A stretch of 64,000 nt of DNA from Shimia biformata (GTDB lineage Bacteria > Pseudomonadota > Alphaproteobacteria > Rhodobacterales > Rhodobacteraceae): the NCBI RefSeq assembly GCF_016888515.1, contig NZ_JAFEJK010000001.1, forward strand, positions 434,001 through 498,000, written 5' to 3'. Numbering within the stretch: the stretch's first letter is position 1; the number at the start of each line of letters is the position of its first letter. The notes below the pieces were generated by a model. That model made no database searches. It worked only from the letters and a program-made list of their open reading frames with translations, and was not told where the DNA came from. Shown here in pieces: positions 16,617 through 25,203 of the stretch. A program made the position numbers and the translations under genes.

Positions 16617-17851
16617 CGGCATTGCCCGTCAGTGTGGTTGTGGTGTCGCGGGGGCGTCCCGCCAACCTTCTCCGCGCTTTGACGGGCATCGCCCAGCAGA
16701 TCTATCCCGTCTTTGAAATCGTCGTGGTGGCCGACCCGGGGGGCGTTGATGCACTCCGGGCTGGTCCCTTTGCTGACACGGTCAAGATCGTGTCGTTTGA
16801 TGAACCGAATATATCGGCTGCCCGCAACCTTGGTGTCACTGTGTCAGCGGGTGAGGTCGTGGCTTTTATCGATGATGATGCCGTGCCGGAACCGACGTGG
16901 CTGACCCATCTGGTCCAGCCGTTTGAGCAGCCAGAGGTGGTGTCGAGCGGCGGTTATGTGCTGGGACGCAACGGGATCAGCTTTCAGTGGCGCGCGCGCA
17001 GCGTGGATTCGACAGGGGTGGCCAGTGATCTTGCGGTTCCAGGCGATGCGCCGGTGGTGTTGACTCCGCCAAAGGGTAAGGCAATCAAGACCGAAGGCAC
17101 CAACATGGCCTTTCGCCGTGATGTGCTGGCCGCAATCGGCGGCTTTGATCCTGCCTTCCGCTTTTTTCTGGACGAGACCGATCTGAACATGCGGCTGGCG
17201 CTGGATGGGAAATCAACCGCAATTGTGCCGCGTGCCCTGGTGCATCACGGATATGTTGAAAGCCCTCGGCGCACCCGAAATCGCGCCCCCTCCGACCTGT
17301 TTGAGATCGGGGCAAGTCAGACTCTGTTCCTGCGAAAATTCTGTCCGACGGACCGCCACGCAGAAGTGCTGGAGGCATTTCGGGCGGAACAACGACACCG
17401 TCTGCTGCGCGCGATGGTCGCCGGGTTGCTGGAACCGCGCGACGTGCGGCGGGTGATGGCTTCGCTCAAGGCGGGAATCGCCGAGGGCAAGGTGCGCAAG
17501 CTTAATTCGCTGCCGCCGCTGTCGCGCTGCGCCGAGGGGTTTCGCGCATTTCCGCGCCCGGCCAAGGTGCAATCACATCTGTTCGCAGGACGCCTGACTA
17601 GCCATCGTGCCCGCATGGAAAAGGCACGATTTGCGGTGCAACAGGGTCACATTTCGACCGTGGTGACTCTGTCCCCAACCAGTTTGTTTCATCAAGTCCG
17701 CTTTACCGATGACGGGGTCTGGGTGCAGCGTGGCGGTGTCTTTGGGAAATCGCGGCGGGACCAGCCGCTGTTTCGGCTGACCCGGTTTGACCAGCGGCTG
17801 AAAGAAGAAGCATGCCGGGTTGCGGATGTGCGCCTGTTGCGCGAAACGTGA
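16613..17851 (+). CDS. Family 2 glycosyltransferase with C-terminal extension
   Basis: An inverting GT-A glycosyltransferase, 412 residues. The nucleotide-sugar site starts at PVSVVVVSRGRPANLLRAL, the metal motif is in VVAFIDDDAVPEPTWL, and the acceptor region includes TNMAFRRDVLAAIGGFDP and FFLDETDLNMRL. About 150 residues after the catalytic domain are not assigned. The ATG overlaps kdsB by four bases. Probably adds a sugar to a surface glycan; donor and acceptor unknown. Confidence 0.88.
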   Translation: MTALPVSVVVVSRGRPANLLRALTGIAQQIYPVFEIVVVADPGGVDALRAGPFADTVKIVSFDEPNISAARNLGVTVSAGEVVAFIDDDAVPEPTWLTHLVQPFEQPEVVSSGGYVLGRNGISFQWRARSVDSTGVASDLAVPGDAPVVLTPPKGKAIKTEGTNMAFRRDVLAAIGGFDPAFRFFLDETDLNMRLALDGKSTAIVPRALVHHGYVESPRRTRNRAPSDLFEIGASQTLFLRKFCPTDRHAEVLEAFRAEQRHRLLRAMVAGLLEPRDVRRVMASLKAGIAEGKVRKLNSLPPLSRCAEGFRAFPRPAKVQSHLFAGRLTSHRARMEKARFAVQQGHISTVVTLSPTSLFHQVRFTDDGVWVQRGGVFGKSRRDQPLFRLTRFDQRLKEEACRVADVRLLRET

Positions 17852-17878
17852 CATCATAACAGCCATCGCGAGGACCCG

Positions 17879-18907
17879 ATGACCATCCAGACACGCACCG
17901 CCCTTGTCACAGGGTCTTCCGGGTTCATCGGCTTTTTCACCGCCAAGGCACTTTTGGATGCCGGGTGGCGGGTGATCGGGCTGGATTGCCTGTCGGACTA
18001 TTATGACGTCGCCCTGAAAGAACGCCGACGAACGATGCTGCTACAGAACGAGGGGTTCCGCGATGTCACCGCGCGGCTTGAAGACCCGGGTCTGTTGATG
18101 CGCCTGTTCGAGGAACACCAGCCGGACGTTGTCATCCACCTGGCCGCGCAGGCAGGCGTGCGCTTTTCGATTGAGGCGCCGCGCTCTTATTTGGAAAGCA
18201 ATCTGATTGGCACGTTTGAACTGTTGGAAGCGGCACGCGCCTTTCCGCCCAGGCATCTGTTGATGGCGTCCACGTCCTCTGTCTATGGCGCCAATTCCGA
18301 GATGCCCTACGCCGAGACTCACCAGACAGATCATCAGATGTCGTTTTACGCCGCGACCAAGAAGGCGAACGAAGCGATGGCGCATTCCTATGCCCATCTC
18401 TATCACCTGCCGATCACAATGTTCCGCTTTTTCACTGTCTATGGACCCTGGGGGCGGCCTGACATGGCGCCCTACTTGTTCACCAGCGCGATTTTGAAGG
18501 GTGAGCCGATCAAGGTCTTCAACTTCGGTGATATGCAACGCGATTTCACCTTTGTGGACGATCTTGTCGCCGGAATAGTCGCCTTGATCCACGCGGTTCC
18601 ACCACAACCAGGCGACCGTTCCGAACCCGCCCCCGCCTTCGACAGCCTTTCCCCAGTGGCGCCCTGGCGAGTGGTCAATATTGGCAATGGCGAGCCTGTG
18701 CCGTTGCTGGAGTTCATCGCGGCGATCGAGACGGCGACGGGTCTGAGCGCACAGAAAGACCTGATGCCGATGCAGCCCGGTGATGTCGAGGCAACCTGGG
18801 CCGAAGCGAGATTGCTGGAACACCTCACTGGGGTGCGGCCGCAGACAAGCGTGCAGAATGGCATGTCGGCTTATGTCACATGGTTCCGCGACTACTATGG
18901 AATGTGA
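17879..18907 (+). CDS. NAD-dependent nucleotide-sugar epimerase (UDP-glucuronate 4-epimerase-like)
   Basis: An extended SDR of 342 residues. Motifs: TGSSGFIGFFTAKALLDAGW (NAD site), HLAAQAGVRFSIEAPRSYLE, the Ser/Tyr/Lys catalytic set in STSSVYG and YAATKKANEAMA, and RFFTVYGPWGRPDMAPYLF. These details match UDP-glucuronate 4-epimerases (LpsL/WbnF type) that make UDP-galacturonate. It follows the GT2 gene by 27 bases. Substrate is inferred from family resemblance. Confidence 0.9.
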   Translation: MTIQTRTALVTGSSGFIGFFTAKALLDAGWRVIGLDCLSDYYDVALKERRRTMLLQNEGFRDVTARLEDPGLLMRLFEEHQPDVVIHLAAQAGVRFSIEAPRSYLESNLIGTFELLEAARAFPPRHLLMASTSSVYGANSEMPYAETHQTDHQMSFYAATKKANEAMAHSYAHLYHLPITMFRFFTVYGPWGRPDMAPYLFTSAILKGEPIKVFNFGDMQRDFTFVDDLVAGIVALIHAVPPQPGDRSEPAPAFDSLSPVAPWRVVNIGNGEPVPLLEFIAAIETATGLSAQKDLMPMQPGDVEATWAEARLLEHLTGVRPQTSVQNGMSAYVTWFRDYYGM

Positions 18908-19014
18908 TCGTCCGTGTCGGGCTTGCGACATATTGCGGTTTTTCGGCAATAACGGTGGCTGGTTCTACTGAAAATGCTGTTCACAACACGCCGTCACAGG
19001 TAAGAAATCCGCAA

Positions 19015-20151
19015 ATGGCATCCAAAGCTGGGGCGAATACGGGCGTGAAAAACGGGCTAATCAGACTTACCGCGGTTCTCTGTCTGCTTGTGGCAAGTGC
19101 CTGTAGCCTTCCGCGCGGCGCTCCGACCGCACCCGAGGTGTTGAACAATGGCCTGGAAAAGGATGAATCTGTCGCGGTCATCCCCATCACGCGAGAGAAC
19201 CTAAAGGCGATTTCGCAATGGCCGCCGACGGGTTGGCATGGTCACTACCACTGGTTGCAGGCAACCCGTGGGCCCGAGTCGAACGTGATCCGAACCGGCG
19301 ACAAGATCGGGCTCAGGGTCTGGGACAACCAGGACAATTCGCTTCTGACCAGTGCCGTCGGCAAAAACGCCGAGATCCTGCGACTGGAAGTGTCCAATAC
19401 CGGTACGATTTTTGTGCCTTACATCGATCGGGTGGCGGTTCGCGGGCTGACTCCGGATCAGGCGCGCGAACTGATCCAGAACCGGCTGGCCGAGATCGCG
19501 CCCTCGGCGCAGGTCGTGCTTGAACATGTCCCGGGTGTGGCCAATTCCGTGTCGCTGGTGGGGGGTGTTCGCAATCCCGGTTCATATCCTTTGCCGAACC
19601 GCAACTTTTCGATCATGAGTCTTCTGGCGATGGCCGGGGGGATTTCACCCGAATTGGACAACCCTCTGGTCCGGCTGGTGCGTGATGGCCAGACCTATGA
19701 AATCCGCGCCTACCAGCTGTTTGAAGACAACCGCAAGAATGTGATACTGCGTGGTGGCGACCAGGTGATCCTGGACGAAGACAAGCGCTTCTTCATCGCG
19801 ATCGGGGCGACCCAGGACGAACGGCCCGTGGCGTTTGAGAAAGAACAGATCACGGCGATGGAAGCGATGGCATTGATCGGCGGCCTGCTGGATACGCACG
19901 CCAACCCAAAAGGTTTGTTCATCCTGCGTGAGTACGAACCTGACCAGCTATCGGCCACGGGACAGGGGCCAGAGCGGCCATATGTGATCTTTACCCTTGA
20001 TCTGACCACCGCCGACGGACTGTTTGCCGCGCGCAAGTTCCAGATCCATCCCAATGACACGGTGCTTGCAACCGAGTCTGTCCTGAAACCGGTTCAAGCG
20101 ATCATCGCGCTGTTCGGATCGGCTTTTGCGTTGGCCAATGCCGCTAGTTAG
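19015..20151 (+). CDS. Polysaccharide export outer-membrane lipoprotein (Wza/KpsD family)
   Basis: Forms the outer-membrane exit channel for a surface polysaccharide. After a short positive N-terminus comes a hydrophobic stretch ending LCLLVASACSLPRG, a lipobox with the lipidated Cys. The export domain follows (TGDKIGLRVWDNQDNSLLTS; IFVPYIDRVAVRGLTPDQA) and SLBB-type repeats (VSLVGGVRNPGSYPLPN; NVILRGGDQVILDEDKRFF). Start taken as ATG at 19015 (378 residues); the frame is open back to 18880, but that part runs through the preceding gene and has no ribosome site. No Wzc or Wzx/Wzy partner is visible nearby. Confidence 0.88.
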   Translation: MASKAGANTGVKNGLIRLTAVLCLLVASACSLPRGAPTAPEVLNNGLEKDESVAVIPITRENLKAISQWPPTGWHGHYHWLQATRGPESNVIRTGDKIGLRVWDNQDNSLLTSAVGKNAEILRLEVSNTGTIFVPYIDRVAVRGLTPDQARELIQNRLAEIAPSAQVVLEHVPGVANSVSLVGGVRNPGSYPLPNRNFSIMSLLAMAGGISPELDNPLVRLVRDGQTYEIRAYQLFEDNRKNVILRGGDQVILDEDKRFFIAIGATQDERPVAFEKEQITAMEAMALIGGLLDTHANPKGLFILREYEPDQLSATGQGPERPYVIFTLDLTTADGLFAARKFQIHPNDTVLATESVLKPVQAIIALFGSAFALANAAS

Positions 20152-20254
20152 AGTAATGGTGCTGACAGGTTGTTCTTGGTTCTCAACTGGTGTTTTCAAT
20201 GCCCGTCAACAACTGCAGGTTGCGAAGTTGATTTGATGAAGGAGTATCGGTGTC

Positions 20255-21148
20255 TTGCGTAAGAAAGTGACAAAGGCGATTTTTCCGGTCGCGGGACTTG
20301 GCACTCGGTTTCTACCGGCAACCAAGTCGATCCCGAAGGAAATTCTGACGCTGGTTGATCGCCCGCTGATTCAATACGCAATCGACGAGGCGCGCGAAGC
20401 CGGTATCACCGAGTTCATTTTTGTCACCTCTCGCGGCAAAAGCGCGCTTGAGGACTATTTCGACCACAACCCGCAGCTGGAACAAGAGCTGCGCAAGAAG
20501 GGCAAGGAAGACCTGCTTTCGACGCTCAAGACCACCAACATGGACAGCGGCGCGATCGCTTACATTCGGCAGCACAAGCCGATGGGTCTTGGTCATGCGG
20601 TCTGGTGCGCGCGCCGACTGATTGCCAACGAGCCCTTTGCCGTCATTCTGCCGGATGACGTGATCTCTGGTGATACCCCGTGTCTGAAGCAGATGGTTGA
20701 TGCTTATGCCGAAACTGGCGGCAATATGGTGGCCGCGATGGAAGTTCCGCGCGAAAAGACCTCGTCCTACGGAGTCCTTGATATTGCTGAGGAAAACGGT
20801 CCGCTGGTGTCGGTCAAGGGCATGGTGGAGAAGCCGAAAGCCGAGGATTCGCCCTCAAACCTTGCCGTTATCGGTCGCTACATCTTGACGCCCAACGTGC
20901 TGCGCAATCTGAACAAGCAGAAAAGCGGCTCGGGCGGGGAGATCCAGTTGACCGATGCGATTTCGGTCGAAGCCCAGGCCGGTCAAAACGTCTATGGCTA
21001 TCGGTTCAACGGTCAGCGGTTCGATTGCGGATCGAAGGTCGGATTCTTGCAGGCCACTGTTGCCTTCGCGCTGGAACGCGATGATCTGCGCGACGATCTG
21101 GCTGCATATCTGAGCGAAGTGTCGGGGTACGACAAGGCCGCGCAATAG
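20255..21148 (+). CDS. galU: UTP-glucose-1-phosphate uridylyltransferase
   Basis: Makes UDP-glucose from UTP and glucose 1-phosphate. 297 residues with the signature AIFPVAGLGTRFLPATKSIP and KEILTLVDRPLIQYAIDEAR, then MGLGHAVWCARRL and YRFNGQRFDCGSKVGFLQA. The start is a TTG preceded by AAGGAG about ten bases upstream; there is no closer ATG or GTG. It supplies UDP-glucose, and via a dehydrogenase UDP-glucuronate, to this glycan block. Its TAG stop is in the same reading frame as the next gene. Confidence 0.96.
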   Translation: MRKKVTKAIFPVAGLGTRFLPATKSIPKEILTLVDRPLIQYAIDEAREAGITEFIFVTSRGKSALEDYFDHNPQLEQELRKKGKEDLLSTLKTTNMDSGAIAYIRQHKPMGLGHAVWCARRLIANEPFAVILPDDVISGDTPCLKQMVDAYAETGGNMVAAMEVPREKTSSYGVLDIAEENGPLVSVKGMVEKPKAEDSPSNLAVIGRYILTPNVLRNLNKQKSGSGGEIQLTDAISVEAQAGQNVYGYRFNGQRFDCGSKVGFLQATVAFALERDDLRDDLAAYLSEVSGYDKAAQ

Positions 21149-21256
21149 GCTTTTCGGCGTCGCCGATCCTGTCGATCCCGCGATCAGAAGGACGGTTTCA
21201 CACTGACCAGGACAACGCATAACCCGCCGGCCCGGATACTTGATCTGACGCGACTT

Positions 21257-22441
21257 ATGTCGCGGGTGGGGCGGGTCCTGACGGGCGTGGACCGTGTCGA
21301 ATTGGCCTATCTTCGCGCCGTGTCGGACAGCACGATTCCGTGTTTCGGCCTGGTTCGCACAAGGCTGGGCTTTGTCCTGTTGGACCAGTCGGGCATGGCT
21401 TCGATACGCGCGCGGTTTGATGGCGGGGCCACATGGGGGAACGCCGATCTGTTGGCGCGGGCCACCATCAGGGACAGGAACCGTCAGCGCGCGGAAAGCG
21501 ATCTGCGCCGACTGTGCATTGCGCGGTGCCGTCCCAACGGTTTGTCCCGCATGTTGCGACGCCATGTTCCGCGTGGGGCCAGTTATCTCAATGTGGGTCA
21601 CAGCAACCTGACCGACCGGGTTCTGTTCGCGATGCGGCACGGGCTGGACGCGCGGATCGGGGTCAAGCTGCACGACACGATCCCTTTGGACACCCCCCAA
21701 TATCAGCGCGAGGGCACCGACATCGCCTTTCGTGCAATGCTGCGACGGGTTGAGCGGTTTGCCGATGTGGTGATCTGCAATTCCAAGGTCACGCGGAATT
21801 CTGTCCTGAACCACATGAGCAACCCGCCCGAGATCGTTGTTGCGCATCTTGGGGTCGAGGTGGATTGTTTTGATTTCGCAGACAGTGACGTCGTTGCCGG
21901 TCTGCCCGACCGTTTCTTTCTTTCCCTCGGCACGATCGAACCACGGAAGAACCACGCGTTCCTGTTTCGCGTGTGGGAAGAACTGGCCACGGAACTGGCA
22001 CCGCAAGACATGCCGTGCCTTGTGATCTGCGGCAAGCGCGGTTGGCGCAATGAGGCGGTGTTTGACTGGCTAGACACGGCGCCTTTGTCGGCGCGTTTCG
22101 TGCGTGAGTATCCTGACTTGACCGACCCGCAGATCGGCTTTGTCATGTCGCGCGCAGCCGCGCTTCTGTTCCCCAGTCATGCTGAAGGGTTTGGACTGCC
22201 GCCCGTCGAAGCGGCGCTTGTTGGGCTGCCGGTAATCAGCAACACACTTGAATCTGTCCGTGAAACCCTTGACGACATTCCCGTTTACGTGGACGTGTCA
22301 GACGTTTATGCATGGAAAAAAGCCATAATCGGGCACTTGAACCGGGATCCGGCGCATGCCGGTAGAGGACAGGAACAAGACGGGCGGTTGGCATCCATGA
22401 CATGGGATGCGCATTTCAACTCTGTCTTAAAGGTCCTTTGA
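21257..22441 (+). CDS. Family 1/4 glycosyltransferase (GT-B fold)
   Basis: A retaining GT-B enzyme of at least 394 residues. The C-terminal donor domain is clear: FFLSLGTIEPRKNHAFLFRV and LFPSHAEGFGLPPVEAALVG with the two catalytic-region glutamates. The ATG at 21257 lacks a ribosome site and cuts off the conserved-looking PARILDLTRL just upstream. The frame is open back to the galU stop with no ATG, GTG or TTG, and a CTG at 21203 (AGAAGGA ten bases upstream) could be the true start. Acceptor unknown. Confidence 0.85.
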   Translation: MSRVGRVLTGVDRVELAYLRAVSDSTIPCFGLVRTRLGFVLLDQSGMASIRARFDGGATWGNADLLARATIRDRNRQRAESDLRRLCIARCRPNGLSRMLRRHVPRGASYLNVGHSNLTDRVLFAMRHGLDARIGVKLHDTIPLDTPQYQREGTDIAFRAMLRRVERFADVVICNSKVTRNSVLNHMSNPPEIVVAHLGVEVDCFDFADSDVVAGLPDRFFLSLGTIEPRKNHAFLFRVWEELATELAPQDMPCLVICGKRGWRNEAVFDWLDTAPLSARFVREYPDLTDPQIGFVMSRAAALLFPSHAEGFGLPPVEAALVGLPVISNTLESVRETLDDIPVYVDVSDVYAWKKAIIGHLNRDPAHAGRGQEQDGRLASMTWDAHFNSVLKVL

Positions 22442-22492
22442 TAGCCCGGACATTGTCCGCGCATTGGCAGTGGCTTCGCATGGGGACAGGAT

Positions 22493-23503
22493 TTGGGTGT
22501 ATTTCAGTCATACCGGCTCAGGTTGCTTCGGCGCCGCTGGCTGATCCGCGCCATTCACAAGCGCCGCGAACTTCGCCCCATAGTCGACCGCACCCATCAG
22601 ATCCGGTCCAGCGACCTGTTGTGTTTCTCGACCCTCAGGAACGAGCATGTTCGGCTGCCCTTTTTCCTGGACTACTACCGCGAAAAGGGGATCAACCATT
22701 TCCTGATCGTGGACAATGACAGCGATGACGGCGGGGCCGAGTATCTGGCCGAGCAACCGGATGTGTCCCTGTGGCATACGCGCAAAAGCTATAAGCGCGC
22801 GCGTTTCGGAGTGGATTGGCTGAACTGGCTGCAATTCCGTTACGGCCACAATCACTGGTGTCTGGTGGTGGACCCGGATGAATTCCTGATCTACCCGTTC
22901 TGTGACACGCGCCCGATCCGGGCATTGACCGACTGGCTTGATGCCTCGTCGATCAAGTCCTTCTCGGCGATGCTGCTGGATATGTACCCAAAGGGGCGGC
23001 TGGATGAGCAGCCCTATCAACCAGGTCAGAACCCGCTTGAGATCGCGTCATGGTTCGACAGCGGTAACTACACGGTCGAGAAAAACAAGAAGTTCGGAAA
23101 TCTCTGGATCCAAGGCGGACCACGGGCGCGGGTGTTTTTCCCCGACCGGCCCGAGAAGGCGCCGGCCCTGAACAAGATTCCGCTGGTCAAATGGAACCGG
23201 CGCTATGCCTATGTCTCGTCCACCCACATGCTGCTGCCGCGCGGGTTGAACCAGGTCTATGACGAATGGGGCGGAGAAAAGGCATCCGGCTTGCTGCTGC
23301 ATACGAAGTTCCTCGATACGTTTTCGGTCAAGGCACAAGAGGAATTGCAGCGTGGCCAGCACTATGCCGCCAGCGTTGAATACAAGGCCTATGCCCAGAC
23401 CATGCGCGACGACCCCGAGTTGTGGTGCAAATGGTCCGAGAAATACATCAACTGGCGCCAGCTTGAGATTCTCGGCCTGATGTCCAAGGGGAACTGGGCA
23501 TGA
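22493..23503 (+). CDS. Glycosyltransferase family 2/92-like protein
   Basis: A 336-residue protein of the GT2_4/GT92-like group. The catalytic part reads FSTLRNEHVRLPFFLDYYRE, then FLIVDNDSDDGGAEYL (nucleotide-sugar Asp residues) and HWCLVVDPDEFLIYPF (DxD-like metal motif DPDE). Starts at TTG 22493 after ACAGGA, 51 bases behind the previous gene, and overlaps the next gene by four bases. Substrate unknown. Confidence 0.82.
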   Translation: MGVFQSYRLRLLRRRWLIRAIHKRRELRPIVDRTHQIRSSDLLCFSTLRNEHVRLPFFLDYYREKGINHFLIVDNDSDDGGAEYLAEQPDVSLWHTRKSYKRARFGVDWLNWLQFRYGHNHWCLVVDPDEFLIYPFCDTRPIRALTDWLDASSIKSFSAMLLDMYPKGRLDEQPYQPGQNPLEIASWFDSGNYTVEKNKKFGNLWIQGGPRARVFFPDRPEKAPALNKIPLVKWNRRYAYVSSTHMLLPRGLNQVYDEWGGEKASGLLLHTKFLDTFSVKAQEELQRGQHYAASVEYKAYAQTMRDDPELWCKWSEKYINWRQLEILGLMSKGNWA

Positions 23504-25197
23504 GCGTTGGAATCGTCATGTTGGTCCACACGGACTTCGATCGCGCCAAACAGATCGCGCGGCACTGGACAGCTGCAGGGTGTCCAGTGGTGATCCATGT
23601 CGACGCCTCCGTATCTCGCAAGGCCTACACTTCGTTCTACAGGGCGCTGGTGACTGATCCTCTGATCCGTTTCTGCAAACGCCACAAGTGCGAATGGGGA
23701 ACCTGGGGGCTTGTCGCGGCATCGCAGTCCGCATCCGAGTTGATGCTCGACACATTCCTTGACGTGCGTCACGTTTACCTGTCATCGGGCGCCTGCGTGC
23801 CGTTGCGCCCGGTCAAGGAACTGATCGAATACCTGGAAGCGCGGCCGCGCACCGACTTCATCGAAAGCGCGACAACGGCGGATGTGCCGTGGACGGTGGG
23901 CGGGCTGGACGAAGAACGCTTTACCCTGCGATTCCCGTTCTCGTGGCGAAAGCAGCGGTTCCTGTTCGACAAATATGTCGAACTTCAGCGCCGCGTCGGT
24001 TTCAAGCGCAAGATTCCAAACGGCCTTGTTCCGCATATGGGGTCGCAGTGGTGGTGCCTGACGCGCCAGACCTTGTCGGCAATTCTGTCAGATCCGGAGC
24101 GCGATACCTATGATGCCTATTTCAGCAAGGTCTGGATCCCCGACGAAAGCTATTTCCAGACCCTAGCGCGGCAATACTCGTCGAATATCGAAAGCCGGTC
24201 GCTGACCCTGTCGAAGTTCGATTTCCAGGGCAAACCGCACATCTTCTATGATGACCACCTGCAGCTTCTCATGCGGTCGGACTGTTTTGTTGCGCGCAAA
24301 ATCTGGCCCCATGCCAACAAGCTGTACGACACGTTCCTGGGCAAGGGCAGTGTCACCACCAAGATGGCCGAGCCGAACCCGGCCAAGATCGACCGGATCT
24401 TTGCCAAGGCAGTTGAGCGGCGGACGCGCGGGCGGGCCGGGCTTTACATGCAAAGCCGGTTCCCCAACGACGGCTGGGAAAACGGTGTGACCTGCGGGCG
24501 CTACTCTGTCTTTCAGGGGTTTTCCGACCTGTTCGAGGATTTCGAACCCTGGCTGGCCAAGGCGACCGGGACCCAGGTGCATGGGCATCTGTTTTCAACG
24601 GAAAAGGTGGAATACTCCGGCGGTCAGAGCGCGTTCAATGGCGCCTTGTCCGACAGCGCCGCCATGCGCGACTATAACCCGATCGCGTTTCTGACCAACC
24701 TGATTTGGAACACCCGCGGCGAACGGCAGTGTTTCCAGTTTGGCCCGCATGATGAGCAGTGGATATCCTGGTTTATGGCCAAGGATCCGAATGCCCAGAT
24801 CTCGGTCATCTCGGGGGCCTGGGCGGTGCCGCTGTTCAAGTCGAACCGCAACTTTGCTGACCTGCGGCGGGAAGCGGCGGAATTGCAGCGGGTGGAAAGC
24901 CAGTTCCTGAACACGTTACGGTCACCTTATGCAAAAGCCCGCATCCGCATCTGGACCATGGCCGAATTCATCGAGGCGCCGATGGAGCCATTGCAAACAG
25001 TGATCGACGAGATGGGGCAGTCGGGACTGCGGCGCTTGTCGGAAGCGCCGAAGATGGCTGACCTTACTGGCTTCGGGCAATTCCTGCAAAACCTGAAGAA
25101 CCAGGGGATGCACCCATACTTGATGGGCGACTTCCCGGTAGAATCTTCCGACCCGAACCAGAAGAAACCGCCGCGCAAACCCTATTTGGTGCAGTAA
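23500..25197 (+). CDS. Core-2/I-branching (beta-1,6-N-acetylglucosaminyltransferase-like) GT14 protein with extra C-terminal domain
   Basis: 565 residues. The N-terminal half (about 1-280) matches bacterial GT14/branch enzymes: VIHVDASVSRKAYTSFYRAL, YLSSGACVPLRPVKELIEYL and GSQWWCLTRQTLSAIL. Such enzymes usually add beta-1,6-linked GlcNAc or xylose branches. The C-terminal half (about 300-565; GRYSVFQGFSDLFEDFEPWL, YSGGQSAFNGAL) has no fold I can name; I believe it corresponds to a domain of unknown function seen in Rhodobacteraceae. It sits between a GT and a sulfotransferase, so branching plus sulfation of one glycan is plausible. Confidence 0.82.
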   Translation: MSVGIVMLVHTDFDRAKQIARHWTAAGCPVVIHVDASVSRKAYTSFYRALVTDPLIRFCKRHKCEWGTWGLVAASQSASELMLDTFLDVRHVYLSSGACVPLRPVKELIEYLEARPRTDFIESATTADVPWTVGGLDEERFTLRFPFSWRKQRFLFDKYVELQRRVGFKRKIPNGLVPHMGSQWWCLTRQTLSAILSDPERDTYDAYFSKVWIPDESYFQTLARQYSSNIESRSLTLSKFDFQGKPHIFYDDHLQLLMRSDCFVARKIWPHANKLYDTFLGKGSVTTKMAEPNPAKIDRIFAKAVERRTRGRAGLYMQSRFPNDGWENGVTCGRYSVFQGFSDLFEDFEPWLAKATGTQVHGHLFSTEKVEYSGGQSAFNGALSDSAAMRDYNPIAFLTNLIWNTRGERQCFQFGPHDEQWISWFMAKDPNAQISVISGAWAVPLFKSNRNFADLRREAAELQRVESQFLNTLRSPYAKARIRIWTMAEFIEAPMEPLQTVIDEMGQSGLRRLSEAPKMADLTGFGQFLQNLKNQGMHPYLMGDFPVESSDPNQKKPPRKPYLVQ

Positions 25198-25203
25198 TTT
25201 GGT

